Below, in pieces: positions 53,741 through 63,620 of a stretch of 64,000 bases of DNA. The stretch is from positions 94,860 to 158,859 of the forward strand of contig NZ_JARVSD010000009.1 in assembly GCF_030209445.1 (NCBI RefSeq), in the 5' to 3' direction. This DNA is from Promicromonospora sp. MEB111. GTDB taxonomy: Bacteria > Actinomycetota > Actinomycetes > Actinomycetales > Cellulomonadaceae. The notes under the pieces were generated by a model. That model was not told where the DNA came from, did no database searches, and saw nothing but the letters and a program-made list of their open reading frames with translations. Made by a program: the position numbers and the translations under genes. Position 1 is the first letter of the stretch, and each line of letters opens with the position of its first letter.

Positions 53741-54568
53741 ATGACCTCCTCCCCGCTCGGCGACTACCTGCGCGGCCGGCGCGACCGGCTGACCCCGGAG
53801 GCGCTGGGGCTGCCCGTCTACGGCCGCCGCCGCGTCGTCGGCCTGCGCCGCGAGGAGGTGGCCATGCTCACCGGCGTGAGCGTGGACTACTACGTTCGGC
53901 TGGAGCAGGGCCGCGAGGTGAGCCCGTCGCCGCAGGTGCTCGACTCGCTCGGGGAGGTGCTGCGCCTGGACGACGACGGCCGGCAGCACCTGTACCGTCT
54001 CGCCGGGCTCAGCCCTCGGCCGACGCCGCCCGCGCCGGTCGAGGAGGTGGACCCCGCGCTGCTGGAGCTGATGCTCTCCTGGACCGCGAGCCCGGCGCTC
54101 GTGTTCGGGCGGGCCTTCGACGTGCTGACCGCGAACCCGCTGGGCGAGGCGCTCTTCGGCGGCTTCCCGTTCTCGCGGAACCTGACGCGCACCGTGTTCC
54201 TCGACCCCGGCGCGCGCACCCTCTACCCGGACTGGCACCTGGTCGCGGAGAACGCGGTGGCGGGCCTCCGGCTCGCGGACGGGCTCATGCCCGGCGATCC
54301 CCGGATCCGGGCCGTGGTGGACGAGCTGCGCGTGAAGAGCCCGGACTTCGTGGAACTGTGGGAGCGGAACGACGCGCGGGGCAAGCGACTGGACTCCAAG
54401 CGGTTCCGGCACCCCGAGGTGGGGCCGTTGGAGCTGCGGGTGCACGTGTTCGAGGTGCGGGGCGCGCCGGGGCAGGAGCTGGTGGTGTACCACGCGCCCG
54501 CGGGGTCGCCGTCGGCGGAGGGACTGGCGTTGCTGGGGACGCTGGCGGCGACGCGGCGGATCGGCTGA
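53741..54568 (+). CDS. XRE family regulator with MmyB-like ligand-binding domain
   Basis: 275 aa from the ATG at 53741; TACCGT 6 nt upstream suggests a leaderless transcript. The HTH has GLRREEVAMLTGVSVDYYVR and LEQGREVSPSPQVLDSLGEV, the common pattern of this family. Residues about 105-270 form the MmyB-like PAS-type domain (ARTLYPDWHLVAENAVAGLR, FRHPEVGPLELRVHVFEVRG). The family usually controls a divergently transcribed SDR gene, as here. Effector probably a fatty acid or other small hydrophobic molecule, by family analogy. Confidence 0.92.
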   Translation: MTSSPLGDYLRGRRDRLTPEALGLPVYGRRRVVGLRREEVAMLTGVSVDYYVRLEQGREVSPSPQVLDSLGEVLRLDDDGRQHLYRLAGLSPRPTPPAPVEEVDPALLELMLSWTASPALVFGRAFDVLTANPLGEALFGGFPFSRNLTRTVFLDPGARTLYPDWHLVAENAVAGLRLADGLMPGDPRIRAVVDELRVKSPDFVELWERNDARGKRLDSKRFRHPEVGPLELRVHVFEVRGAPGQELVVYHAPAGSPSAEGLALLGTLAATRRIG

Positions 54569-54596
54569 CGCCGTCGGCGTCTTCTATCCTTGACCC

Positions 54597-55997
54597 GTGG
54601 CAGACCGGATCCCTACGGGAGTACCCACCCGACCAGGGCCGAGGCCCAGGGTCGTCATCCCGTATCCCCGCCTCTCGCCGGGACTGCGCAGCTACTTCGC
54701 GACCGAGGGCGGGGGCGCGACGCTGCTGCTCGCGGCGTCGGCCGTCGCGCTGGTGTGGGCGAACGTGGCGGGCGGCTCGTACGAGGCCGTGTGGGACACG
54801 CCGATCAACCTCACGGTCGGCACGTGGGAGCTGCACCTCTCGCTGCACCACTGGGTCAACGACTTCCTCATGGCCGTGTTCTTCCTCGTGGTCGGCGTCG
54901 AGGTCAACCGCGAGCTGACGGTGGGCGAGCTGCGCAGCTTCCGCGCCGCGTCGGTGCCGCTGTTCGGGGCCATCGGCGGGCTGGCCGTGCCGATCGGCAT
55001 CTACCTGCTCATCAACCCGTCCGGGCCGGACGCCGCCGGCTGGGGTCTGCCGATGTCCACGGACACGGCGTTCGTCATCGGCGTGCTGGCGCTGGTGGGG
55101 CCACGCTGCCCGGACCAGCTCCGCATCTTCCTGCTCACCCTGGCGATCTTCGACGACATCGGCGCGATCGCCCTGCTCGGCATCTTCTACTCCGACGCGC
55201 TCATGATGGGCGCGCTCGTGCTCGCGGCGGTCCTGGCCGTCGTCCTGTTCGCGATGCGCTGGATCGGCATCTGGCAGATCGCGCCGTACCTGATCGTGGG
55301 CGCCGTCCTGTGGGTGGTCGTCCTGGAGTCGGGGCTGCACCCCACGCTCGCGGGTGTGGTCGTGGGCCTCGCCGTGCCCACGGCGCGGCACGGCAACGAC
55401 GACGAGGCGCGCCTCCACTTCGGCTTCTACGGTCGCGCGCTCATGGAGGAGCTGGACCCCGCCCGGTCACGGCTCGCCGTCCGCGCCGCGCAGTCCGCCG
55501 TGCCGACCAGCGACCGCCTGCTCGACGCGCTGCACCCGCTGAGCTCGTACGTCGTGGTACCGGTGTTCGGCCTGGCCAACGCCGGCGTCATGCTCTCCGG
55601 CGAGTCCATCGACGCGGCGATGTCCAGTCCCGTCACGCTCGGCGTGCTGGTCGGACTGGTGCTCGGCAAGGGGATAGGTGTGTTCCTCGGCGCGATGATC
55701 GCGCTCGTGACGGGGCTGGGCACGCTCCCGGGCCGGGTGCGGTACGGGCATCTCGCCGGGGGCGCGTTCCTGTGCGGTATCGGCTTCACCATCGCGCTGT
55801 TCGTCAGCGAGCTCGCCTTCGACGACGAGGCCCTGATCAACGAGGCCAAGGTGGGCATCCTCGTGGGGTCGATCCTGTCGGGCGTGATCGGCGCCGTGAT
55901 CCTGCGGTACTTCGGCGACCGGCTGCCGCTCTGCTCGCCCCACGAGGCCTCCGGCCCGCCGCCGCTGCCCGAGGGGGCGTGGCGCCCGCCGGCGTGA
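54597..55997 (+). CDS. nhaA: Na+/H+ antiporter NhaA
   Basis: 466 aa from a GTG at 54597; TATCCT 6 nt upstream suggests leaderless expression. About 11-12 membrane helices. The sodium-binding aspartate pair is in LAIFDDIGAIALL, preceded by MSTDTAFVIGVLALVG; VFFLVVGVEVNRELTVGEL and GAFLCGIGFTIALFVSELA are also diagnostic. It exports Na+ (or Li+) in exchange for H+ at alkaline pH. The C terminus has a short Pro-rich tail. Single-gene unit, convergent with the slipin gene (4 bp between stop codons). Confidence 0.95.
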   Translation: MADRIPTGVPTRPGPRPRVVIPYPRLSPGLRSYFATEGGGATLLLAASAVALVWANVAGGSYEAVWDTPINLTVGTWELHLSLHHWVNDFLMAVFFLVVGVEVNRELTVGELRSFRAASVPLFGAIGGLAVPIGIYLLINPSGPDAAGWGLPMSTDTAFVIGVLALVGPRCPDQLRIFLLTLAIFDDIGAIALLGIFYSDALMMGALVLAAVLAVVLFAMRWIGIWQIAPYLIVGAVLWVVVLESGLHPTLAGVVVGLAVPTARHGNDDEARLHFGFYGRALMEELDPARSRLAVRAAQSAVPTSDRLLDALHPLSSYVVVPVFGLANAGVMLSGESIDAAMSSPVTLGVLVGLVLGKGIGVFLGAMIALVTGLGTLPGRVRYGHLAGGAFLCGIGFTIALFVSELAFDDEALINEAKVGILVGSILSGVIGAVILRYFGDRLPLCSPHEASGPPPLPEGAWRPPA

Positions 55998-56001
55998 GCC
56001 G

Positions 56002-56856
56002 TCAGGGCACCGTCGGCCTCGGGTGGTGCCCCGGCCCTTGTGCCGGGGTGGCGTCGCCGCCGCCGGCCGGTGCTCTCTCCGCCGCGGCCGCCTCTTCGCG
56101 GGCCAGGAAGGTGCCGAGCTCGCCGATGGTGCTCATCAGCGGCGCAGGGAACACGACCGTGGTGTTCCTGTCGACGCCGAGCTCGACCAACGTCTGCAGG
56201 TTGCGCAGCTGCAAGGCCAGCGGATGCACCATCATGATGTCGGAGGCGTCGCCCAGCCTCGAAGCGGCGAGCTGCTCGCCCTCGGCGTTGATGATCTTCG
56301 CGCGCTTCTCCCGCTCGGCCTCGGCCTGACGCGCCATGGCGCGTTTCATGGTCTCGGGCAGCTGGATGTCCCTGAGCTCGACCAACGTGATCTGGAGGCC
56401 CCACTCGGTGGTCGTGCGATCAAGGATCAGACGGATGGCGTCGTTGATCCGGTCGGTCTCCGCCAGGATCTCGTCCAGCGCGTGCTGCCCGACGACGTTC
56501 CGCAGTGTGGTCTGGGCGATCTGGTTGATGGCCGCGGTGACGTTCTCGATCTCGATCACGGACCTCACGGCGTCGACCACCCGGAAGTAGGCGACGGCGG
56601 CCACGTCGACGCTGACGTTGTCCTTGGTGATGATGCCCTGGGACTGGATCGGCATCGTGACGATCCGCAAGGAGATCCGGTGCAGCACGTCGACCACCGG
56701 GATGATGACTCGAAGGCCCGGCTCGCGGGTGCCCTTGAGCCGGCCGAACCGGAAGAGCACACCCTTCTCGTACTGCTTGACGATCTTGACGGCCATCGCG
56801 AGGCCGATCAGGACGAGAGCAAGGATCAGGATCAGGATCCAGGCCGAGGTGCTCAT
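56002..56856 (-). CDS. Slipin (SPFH/stomatin-family membrane protein)
   Basis: 284 aa from the ATG at 56856 (GGAG seven bases upstream). One N-terminal membrane helix (AWILILILALVLIGLAMAV), then the SPFH/band-7 domain: VKQYEKGVLFRFGRLKGTRE, QSQGIITKDNVSVDVAAVAY, LVELRDIQLPETMKRAMARQ. A coiled segment AEAEREKRAKIINAEGE follows and the C terminus is a Pro/Gly tail. Slipins organise membrane microdomains and are often encoded with an NfeD protein; no NfeD is present here. Codon use is slightly less GC3-biased than in its neighbours. Confidence 0.92.
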   Translation of the reverse strand: MSTSAWILILILALVLIGLAMAVKIVKQYEKGVLFRFGRLKGTREPGLRVIIPVVDVLHRISLRIVTMPIQSQGIITKDNVSVDVAAVAYFRVVDAVRSVIEIENVTAAINQIAQTTLRNVVGQHALDEILAETDRINDAIRLILDRTTTEWGLQITLVELRDIQLPETMKRAMARQAEAEREKRAKIINAEGEQLAASRLGDASDIMMVHPLALQLRNLQTLVELGVDRNTTVVFPAPLMSTIGELGTFLAREEAAAAERAPAGGGDATPAQGPGHHPRPTVP

Positions 56857-57091
56857 CGGAACGCTCCGCGGGGTCCGCGCAAGGAGCTGTCAGCTGGCGG
56901 GCCGGCGATCGACGTCTTCATGACGCCTACCTCTCAAGAAGGTTCAGGACCAGTCCCAGGCCGAGGCGTCCCGGACTCGTCCACGTCTCACGATACTCCG
57001 GCGACGACGCGGTGCGGCCGGCGGTGGTGGCTCCGGCCAGGTGCGCCACGGGCACCTCGTGGGGCTGATGATCGGTAGGTTCGTCCGCGGG

Positions 57092-59146
57092 TCAGCCGGC
57101 GAGGAAGGCGGTCAGCGCGTCCAGGTGGTCCTGGACCGGGCCTGCCGTCAGGACGCCGCTGCCCGCCGCGATCTCCCCGGCGGCCGGGGCCAGGGCCACG
57201 CGGGCGCGCTCGGCCATCCGGCGGTCGCCCACCGCGACGGCGGCGCGTCCGGCCAGGACCCAGAGGACCTCGGCCAGGAGGCCCGGCGGCGGGTCCGGGA
57301 TCCGGCGCACGGCCTGGGCGGCCGCCGCGATCGCCGCCGCGTCGCCGTGGGCACCGCGGGCCAGCAGCAGGTGCGGGCGGGCCCAGGGCTCGTAGGGGCC
57401 CCAGTCGGTGTCGTCCAGGGTCGGTAAGGCCCCGGCCTCCCTGGGGGACGCCGGGCCGCCGTCCGCCGGGAGCTCGTGCCAGACCCGCAGCGCGAGGATC
57501 GCCAGCGGCAGCAGGCCCTCGGTGAGCCCCGGCATTCCCGCGCCGTCGAGCGTCGCGGCGGCCGCACGGTATCCGCGCTCGGCGCCGGCACGGGCCGCCG
57601 GATCCTTCCCGTCCGGCGCGCCCGAGGCCGCCGCCCGCAGCGCCCCGAACCACGCGGTGAACACGCCCACCAGCGGGCGCTCGTGCCGCAACCCCAGCGC
57701 ACCGGCGTCGTCCGCGTGCCGCTGCGCGTCGGACCACCGTCCGAGGGCGGACAGGGCCTGCACCCGCACCAGGTGCCCCAGGATCTCGAACGTCGCCAGC
57801 CCGTGCCGGGCGGCGAGCGACACCAGCTCGGCGCCGGTCGCGTCGCGCTCCAGGGCCAGGCCCGTGTGCTCGAACCGGGTCAGGTACCGCCCGGCCAGTG
57901 CGAACGCGAGGACCGCCGGGTCGCCGGACCGTCGGGCGAGCGCCTCGGCCTGGTGCGCCGCCTGCGGGCCGCGGGGCCCGGCCAGGCCCCGTGACTCGAC
58001 GGCCACCGTCGCCAGGAGCTTGGCCCGGACGGCGTCGGGCGTGTCGTCGGGCAGCGCGGCGAGCGTCCGCTCGGCGGCGGCGACCACCTGGGCGGCCAGG
58101 CCGGCGTCGTCGGACCGGGTCCAGGCACCCGGCACGTCGAACGCGCCGATCACGCGCGCCGTGAGGTCCGGGTCGCCGAGCTGCTCCGCGGCGCCGACGG
58201 CGGCCACGCGCTGCGTGCGGGCGGCGGTCAGGCCATCGCCGCCGGTCATCGCGAGCGTGCGCAGCAGCGTCGTCGTCGACTCCAGCCGGGCGCGGGCCCC
58301 GGCGGCCACCACGCGCTCGTACGCGGACGTCGTGTCCCGCCAGACGTCGTCGGCGCCCGGCGTGCCACCTGCGCCCGGGTCGTGCCGCAGCACCTGCGCC
58401 TCCAGCTCCGCGAGCCGCGGCCCCGGGTCCACGCCGAGCTCGCCGGCCAGCATGGCGCGGGCCCGGCGGAGCACCTCCAGCGCGTCGGCCTGCCGGCCCG
58501 ACCGGTACAGCGCCAGCGCGAGCAGCCGCCAGCCCTCCTCGCGCCAGGGGTGCTCGATCACGTGCGCGTCCAGGTCGGGCACGACGTCGGCGGCCTCGCC
58601 GAGGTTGGTGCGCGCCTCGGCGACGCGCTCGACCGCGACCAGCCGGAGCTCGGCGAGGCGGCCCCGCTCGGCCACGGCCCAGGGCTGCTCCAGGCCCGCG
58701 TACGCCGCGCCGCGCCAGGTGCCCAGCGCCCGGTCCAGCGCGGCGCGGGCCGCGGCGGGCGCCTGGTCCCGCGCGCCCGAGACCGCCGCCTCGAACGCCC
58801 AGGCGTCCACGTCGACCTGGCGCAGCGCGTACCCCGGGCCGTCGGTGACGAGCACCCGCGCCGGGGTACGGGCCGCGCGCCCGGGCTCGATCGCCCGGCG
58901 CAGGGCCGCGACGAAGGTGCGCAGCGCCACGAGCGCGCCCTGCGGCGGCTCGTCCCAGAGGTCCTCGACCAGCCGGCCGGCGGTTACCACCCGGCCCCGG
59001 GCTGCCACCAGGCGCGCGAGCACCGCCCGCTGACGCGGGCCGCCGAGCGCCGCCTCGGCGTCGTCGGCCCAGGCCGTGACCGGGCCGAGCACGCCCACCC
59101 GGACCGGCGCCTGCGCCGCGGCGGGCCCACCTGATCGGTCACTCAT
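57092..59146 (-). CDS. BTAD/SARP-type transcriptional activator
   Basis: 684 aa from the ATG at 59146; an ATG at 59157 runs into a stop. N-terminal OmpR-type winged helix at about 15-100 (LGGPRQRAVLARLVAARGRV, LVEDLWDEPPQGALVALRTF, VATLRRAI-like VAALRRAIEPG). Then a bacterial transcriptional activator domain (about 105-250) with LYRSGRQADALEVLRRARAM and LAGELGVDPGPRLAELEAQVL. The C-terminal 400 residues are TPR-like helices, with no visible NTPase motif. SARP-type proteins activate secondary-metabolite or redox genes. It is divergent from an alpha/beta hydrolase (59180), the most likely target. Confidence 0.88.
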   Translation of the reverse strand: MSDRSGGPAAAQAPVRVGVLGPVTAWADDAEAALGGPRQRAVLARLVAARGRVVTAGRLVEDLWDEPPQGALVALRTFVAALRRAIEPGRAARTPARVLVTDGPGYALRQVDVDAWAFEAAVSGARDQAPAAARAALDRALGTWRGAAYAGLEQPWAVAERGRLAELRLVAVERVAEARTNLGEAADVVPDLDAHVIEHPWREEGWRLLALALYRSGRQADALEVLRRARAMLAGELGVDPGPRLAELEAQVLRHDPGAGGTPGADDVWRDTTSAYERVVAAGARARLESTTTLLRTLAMTGGDGLTAARTQRVAAVGAAEQLGDPDLTARVIGAFDVPGAWTRSDDAGLAAQVVAAAERTLAALPDDTPDAVRAKLLATVAVESRGLAGPRGPQAAHQAEALARRSGDPAVLAFALAGRYLTRFEHTGLALERDATGAELVSLAARHGLATFEILGHLVRVQALSALGRWSDAQRHADDAGALGLRHERPLVGVFTAWFGALRAAASGAPDGKDPAARAGAERGYRAAAATLDGAGMPGLTEGLLPLAILALRVWHELPADGGPASPREAGALPTLDDTDWGPYEPWARPHLLLARGAHGDAAAIAAAAQAVRRIPDPPPGLLAEVLWVLAGRAAVAVGDRRMAERARVALAPAAGEIAAGSGVLTAGPVQDHLDALTAFLAG

Positions 59147-59179
59147 CGGCTGCTCATCCACGTGGCGGAGATTGGGGCC

Positions 59180-60055
59180 ATGACAACGACAATCCCTGAG
59201 TTCGAGTACCAGCGCGTCGCCGTGGGCGACGTCCACCTCAACGTAGCGGTCGGCGGCGCCGGCAGCCCGGTGGTGCTGCTGCACGGGTTTCCGCAGACGC
59301 ACCTCATGTGGCGGCACGTCGCGGCGGACCTCGCGCGCGAGCACACCGTGATCGTCCCCGACCTGCGTGGTTACGGGGCCAGCGACAAGCCGGCCGAGCA
59401 CGACCGCGACACCTACTCCAAGCGGACCATGGCGCAGGACGTGGTGGGGCTGGCCCGGGCGCTCGGGCACGAGACCTTCGCGCTCGCGGGCCACGACCGC
59501 GGCGCCCTGGTCGCCATCCGCGCCGGCCTGGACCACCCGGACCGCGTGACGCACCTGGCGATCCTGGACGTGCTGCCCACCCTCGACATGTGGGGCGTGC
59601 TGCACGGCGCCGACGCGGCCGTCGCCTTCCACCTCTACCTGATGGCGCAGCCCCCGGGCCTGCCCGAGCGCATGATCGAGGCCTCCGCCGACGAGTTCTT
59701 CGGGTTCTTCCTCGACGCCTGGGGCACGAGCGCCGAGGCGATCCCGGCCGACGTCCGGGCCGAGTACCTGCGGGCCTCGCGCGAGGCCGTCCCGTCGATC
59801 GTGGCGGACTACCGGGCGTCGGCGGGCATCGACGTCGAGCACGACCGGGCCGACCAGGCGGCCGGCCGCCGCCTGACCATGCCGGTCACGGTGGTGCAGC
59901 AGGACTGGGGCAGCGCGCTCGGCTACGACGCGGCGGGGCTGTGGTCCGCCTGGGCCGCCGACCTCGACCACCGCACCCTGGACGCCGGACACTTCATGGC
60001 CGAGCAGTCGCCGGCCGAGGTGGTCGCCCTCCTGCGTGGACTCCTGAAGCGGTAG
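59180..60055 (+). CDS. Alpha/beta hydrolase, haloacetate-dehalogenase/epoxide-hydrolase type
   Basis: 291 aa from the ATG at 59180 (GGAG nine bases upstream); a GTG at 59162 is possible. Oxyanion segment VVLLHGFPQTHLMWRHVAAD, nucleophilic aspartate in FALAGHDRGALVAIRAGLDH, C-terminal histidine in LDAGHFMAEQSPAEV. GHDRG and PDLRGYGASDKP are typical of fluoroacetate dehalogenases and related epoxide hydrolases. It cleaves a C-halogen or epoxide bond through an Asp-ester. Divergent from the BTAD/SARP regulator. Confidence 0.87.
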   Translation: MTTTIPEFEYQRVAVGDVHLNVAVGGAGSPVVLLHGFPQTHLMWRHVAADLAREHTVIVPDLRGYGASDKPAEHDRDTYSKRTMAQDVVGLARALGHETFALAGHDRGALVAIRAGLDHPDRVTHLAILDVLPTLDMWGVLHGADAAVAFHLYLMAQPPGLPERMIEASADEFFGFFLDAWGTSAEAIPADVRAEYLRASREAVPSIVADYRASAGIDVEHDRADQAAGRRLTMPVTVVQQDWGSALGYDAAGLWSAWAADLDHRTLDAGHFMAEQSPAEVVALLRGLLKR

Positions 60056-60058
60056 GGC

Positions 60059-60655
60059 CTACCGGCCCCACCGCGAGGTGCGCTTGCGCGACAGCCCCAT
60101 CGTGTCGCGCAGGTCGGTCACGGTGACGTCGCCCAGGTAGGGCTCGTCGTTGATGAACAGCGTGGGCGTGCCGTGCACGCCGGCGTCGATCCCGTCCTGG
60201 TAGTCCGTGCGGACGGCGTCGGAGAACTTCTGGGCGGGATCGCCCACCAGGGTGCTGGTGTCCAGCCCGAGCTGGTCGCCGTACCGGACGATCGACGCGT
60301 CGTCCAGGCTGTCCTGGTTCTTGAAGAGCAGGCCGGCCATCGGCCAGAACGCGCCCTGGTGGCCGGCGGCCTCGGCCGCCAGGGCCGCCGTCAGCGCGTA
60401 CGGGTGCGGCTCGAACAGCGGGAAGTGGCGCCAGACCAGGCGCACCTGGCCGTCCGAGTTCTTGATGAGCTCGTGCAGCACGGGCTTGGCCGCGCCGCAG
60501 TACGGGCACTCGAAGTCGCCGAACTCCACGATCGTGAACGGCGCCTCCGGGTTGCCGTAGGCCCAGCGGAACGCGAAGTCGGCGTCGTGGGGGGCGGTCT
60601 GCGCGGCGTGGGGCGTGGCCTCCCGCGCGCTGCCGTCGGACTCGTCGATCGTCAT
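60059..60655 (-). CDS. DsbA-family thioredoxin-fold protein (cytoplasmic)
   Basis: 198 aa. TIVEFGDFECPYCGAAKPVL carries the CPYC active site of a thioredoxin fold; HFPLFEPHPYALTAALAAEA is the DsbA helical insertion and GTPTLFINDEPYLGDVTVTD the cis-proline loop. No signal peptide, so it is probably a cytoplasmic FrnE-like disulfide oxidoreductase. It starts 12 nt after the tetR stop and is probably co-transcribed with it. Confidence 0.88.
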   Translation of the reverse strand: MTIDESDGSAREATPHAAQTAPHDADFAFRWAYGNPEAPFTIVEFGDFECPYCGAAKPVLHELIKNSDGQVRLVWRHFPLFEPHPYALTAALAAEAAGHQGAFWPMAGLLFKNQDSLDDASIVRYGDQLGLDTSTLVGDPAQKFSDAVRTDYQDGIDAGVHGTPTLFINDEPYLGDVTVTDLRDTMGLSRKRTSRWGR

Positions 60656-60667
60656 GGTGTCATCCTT

Positions 60668-62196
<1,529 letters not shown>

Positions 62197-62203
62197 TCCC
62201 TTG

Positions 62204-62238
62204 CCACAGGCCCCCGGCGTCCCGCCGGGGGCCTGTGG
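62204..62238. terminator. Strong bidirectional terminator between convergent genes
   Basis: CCACAGGCCCCCGGC (62204-62218) and GCCGGGGGCCTGTGG (62224-62238) form a perfect 15-bp stem with a GTCCC loop, between stop codons at 62196 and 62241. Confidence 0.8.
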
Positions 62239-62240
62239 TC

Positions 62241-62654
62241 TCAGCGGGGGAGCGGGCCCGTGTAGTCGGCGCGGGAGCGCTCGACGTCGGCCATGTGCGC
62301 GTCGCCCCACTCGCCCAGTGCGGCGAAGACGGCCTGCAGGCTGCTGCCCAGCTCCGTGATCTCGTACTCCACCCGCGGTGGCACCTCCGCGTAGATCCTG
62401 CGCTGCACCAGGCCGTCCCGTTCGAGCTGGCGCAGGCGCTGGGTCAGCACCTTCGGCGTCACTCCGATGCGCCGCTCCAGCTCGACGAAGCGCTGGGTCC
62501 CGTGCGCCTGCAGCACCCACAGGATGGGCGTGGTCCACCGGCTGAACACCAGGTCGACGACCGGCGAGATGGGGCACGCGGTGGCCGGGTCGTCGTCGGG
62601 CTGCGGGCACCAGGTGCTGGTACCGGACCTTGTGGCGGGCGTCGCGTTCGGCAT
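62241..62654 (-). CDS. HxlR family transcriptional regulator
   Basis: 137 aa from the ATG at 62654. Winged helix: ACPISPVVDLVFSRWTTPIL, VLQAHGTQRFVELERRIGVT, KVLTQRLRQLERDGLVQRRI and PRVEYEITELGSSLQAVF. These are the conserved HxlR features, with a cysteine near the N-terminal end of the domain that can act as a redox or quinone sensor. It is divergent from the NmrA-like gene at 62778 and probably represses it through a repeat-rich promoter (TACTTTCC ... GGAACC, 62668-62692). Confidence 0.92.
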   Translation of the reverse strand: MPNATPATRSGTSTWCPQPDDDPATACPISPVVDLVFSRWTTPILWVLQAHGTQRFVELERRIGVTPKVLTQRLRQLERDGLVQRRIYAEVPPRVEYEITELGSSLQAVFAALGEWGDAHMADVERSRADYTGPLPR

Positions 62655-62667
62655 GGCAGGCTCCAAT

Positions 62668-62692
62668 ACTTTCCTGAGGGAACCTACTGTAC
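62668..62692. promoter_or_regulatory. Possible HxlR operator in the divergent promoter
   Basis: TTCC-TGAG-GGAA (62671-62682) is a short inverted repeat, flanked by TACT and TACTGTA. It lies 17 bp upstream of the hxlR start, where an HxlR protein would act. Weak by sequence alone. Confidence 0.35.
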
Positions 62693-62777
62693 TGACGCTC
62701 GTAACGTCGGTGGCACGGCGGCCTCGAAGGCCGTCCGGCCCTGGTTCAGGGCCGCGTCCTACCGACAAGGAGCACTC

Positions 62778-63620
62778 ATGATCGTCGTTACCGGAGCCAC
62801 CGGGAACATCGGCCGTCCGCTGGTCGCCGAGCTCGTCCGCCGGGGCCATGACGTCACCGCCGTCTCCCGCGCGGGTTCCGCCCCGTTCGACAGCCCGTTG
62901 GTTCGCGGGGTGAGCGCCGACCTGGCCGAACCGGAGGGCCTGCGCGCCGCCGTCGACGGCGCGGACGCCCTGTTCCTGCTGGTGCCGGGCTCGGGCGGGC
63001 ACCTGGACACCGAGCGGATCATCGGCATCGCCGCCGAGGCCGGCGTGCGGCGGCTCGTCCTGCTGTCCTCGCTGGGTGCCGTCACCCGTGCCGGGTCGGC
63101 CTCGCACGGTCCGCTCGCCGAGCTGGAGAAGCGGGTGCAGGGTTCGGGCCTGGAGTGGACGCTGCTGCGGCCCGCCGACTTCGCCAGCAACGCGCTCGCC
63201 TGGGTCCCGACGGTCCGGTCGGAGCGCGCCGTCCACGCGCCGTTCGGCGACGTCGCGCTGCCCGCCGTCAACCCGCTGGACATCGCCGAGGTCGCGGCCG
63301 CCGCCCTGGCCGATGACGGGCATGCGGGCCGCGCCTATGTGCTGACGGGTCCCGCGGCCGTCTCGCCGCGCGAGCGGACCGAGGTGCTCGCGCGGGCGCT
63401 CGGTGTGCCGATCGCCTTCGTCGAGCAGACCCGGGACGAGGCGCGTGCCGACATGCTCGCGTACATGCCGGAGCCGGTCGTCGACGGCACGCTCGGGATC
63501 CTGGGTGAGCCGACGCCGCAGGAGCAGCGGGTCAGCCTCGACATCGAGAAGGTGCTCGGGCGGCCGGCGCGCACGTTCGGGGACTGGGCGCGCCGGAACG
63601 TGGCGGCCTTCGGGGGCTGA
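62778..63620 (+). CDS. NmrA-like NAD(P)H-binding protein (quinone-reductase/redox-sensor type)
   Basis: 280 aa from the ATG at 62778 (AAGGAG upstream). Atypical SDR: MIVVTGATGNIGRPLVAELV binds NAD(P); LVPGSGGHLDTERIIGIAAE, RLVLLSSLGAVTRAGS and TLLRPADFASNALAWVPTVR are typical of NmrA/QorB-like proteins that reduce quinones or sense redox state. No catalytic Tyr-x3-Lys. Divergent from the HxlR regulator, a common pairing for quinone or aldehyde detoxification. Confidence 0.9.
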   Translation: MIVVTGATGNIGRPLVAELVRRGHDVTAVSRAGSAPFDSPLVRGVSADLAEPEGLRAAVDGADALFLLVPGSGGHLDTERIIGIAAEAGVRRLVLLSSLGAVTRAGSASHGPLAELEKRVQGSGLEWTLLRPADFASNALAWVPTVRSERAVHAPFGDVALPAVNPLDIAEVAAAALADDGHAGRAYVLTGPAAVSPRERTEVLARALGVPIAFVEQTRDEARADMLAYMPEPVVDGTLGILGEPTPQEQRVSLDIEKVLGRPARTFGDWARRNVAAFGG

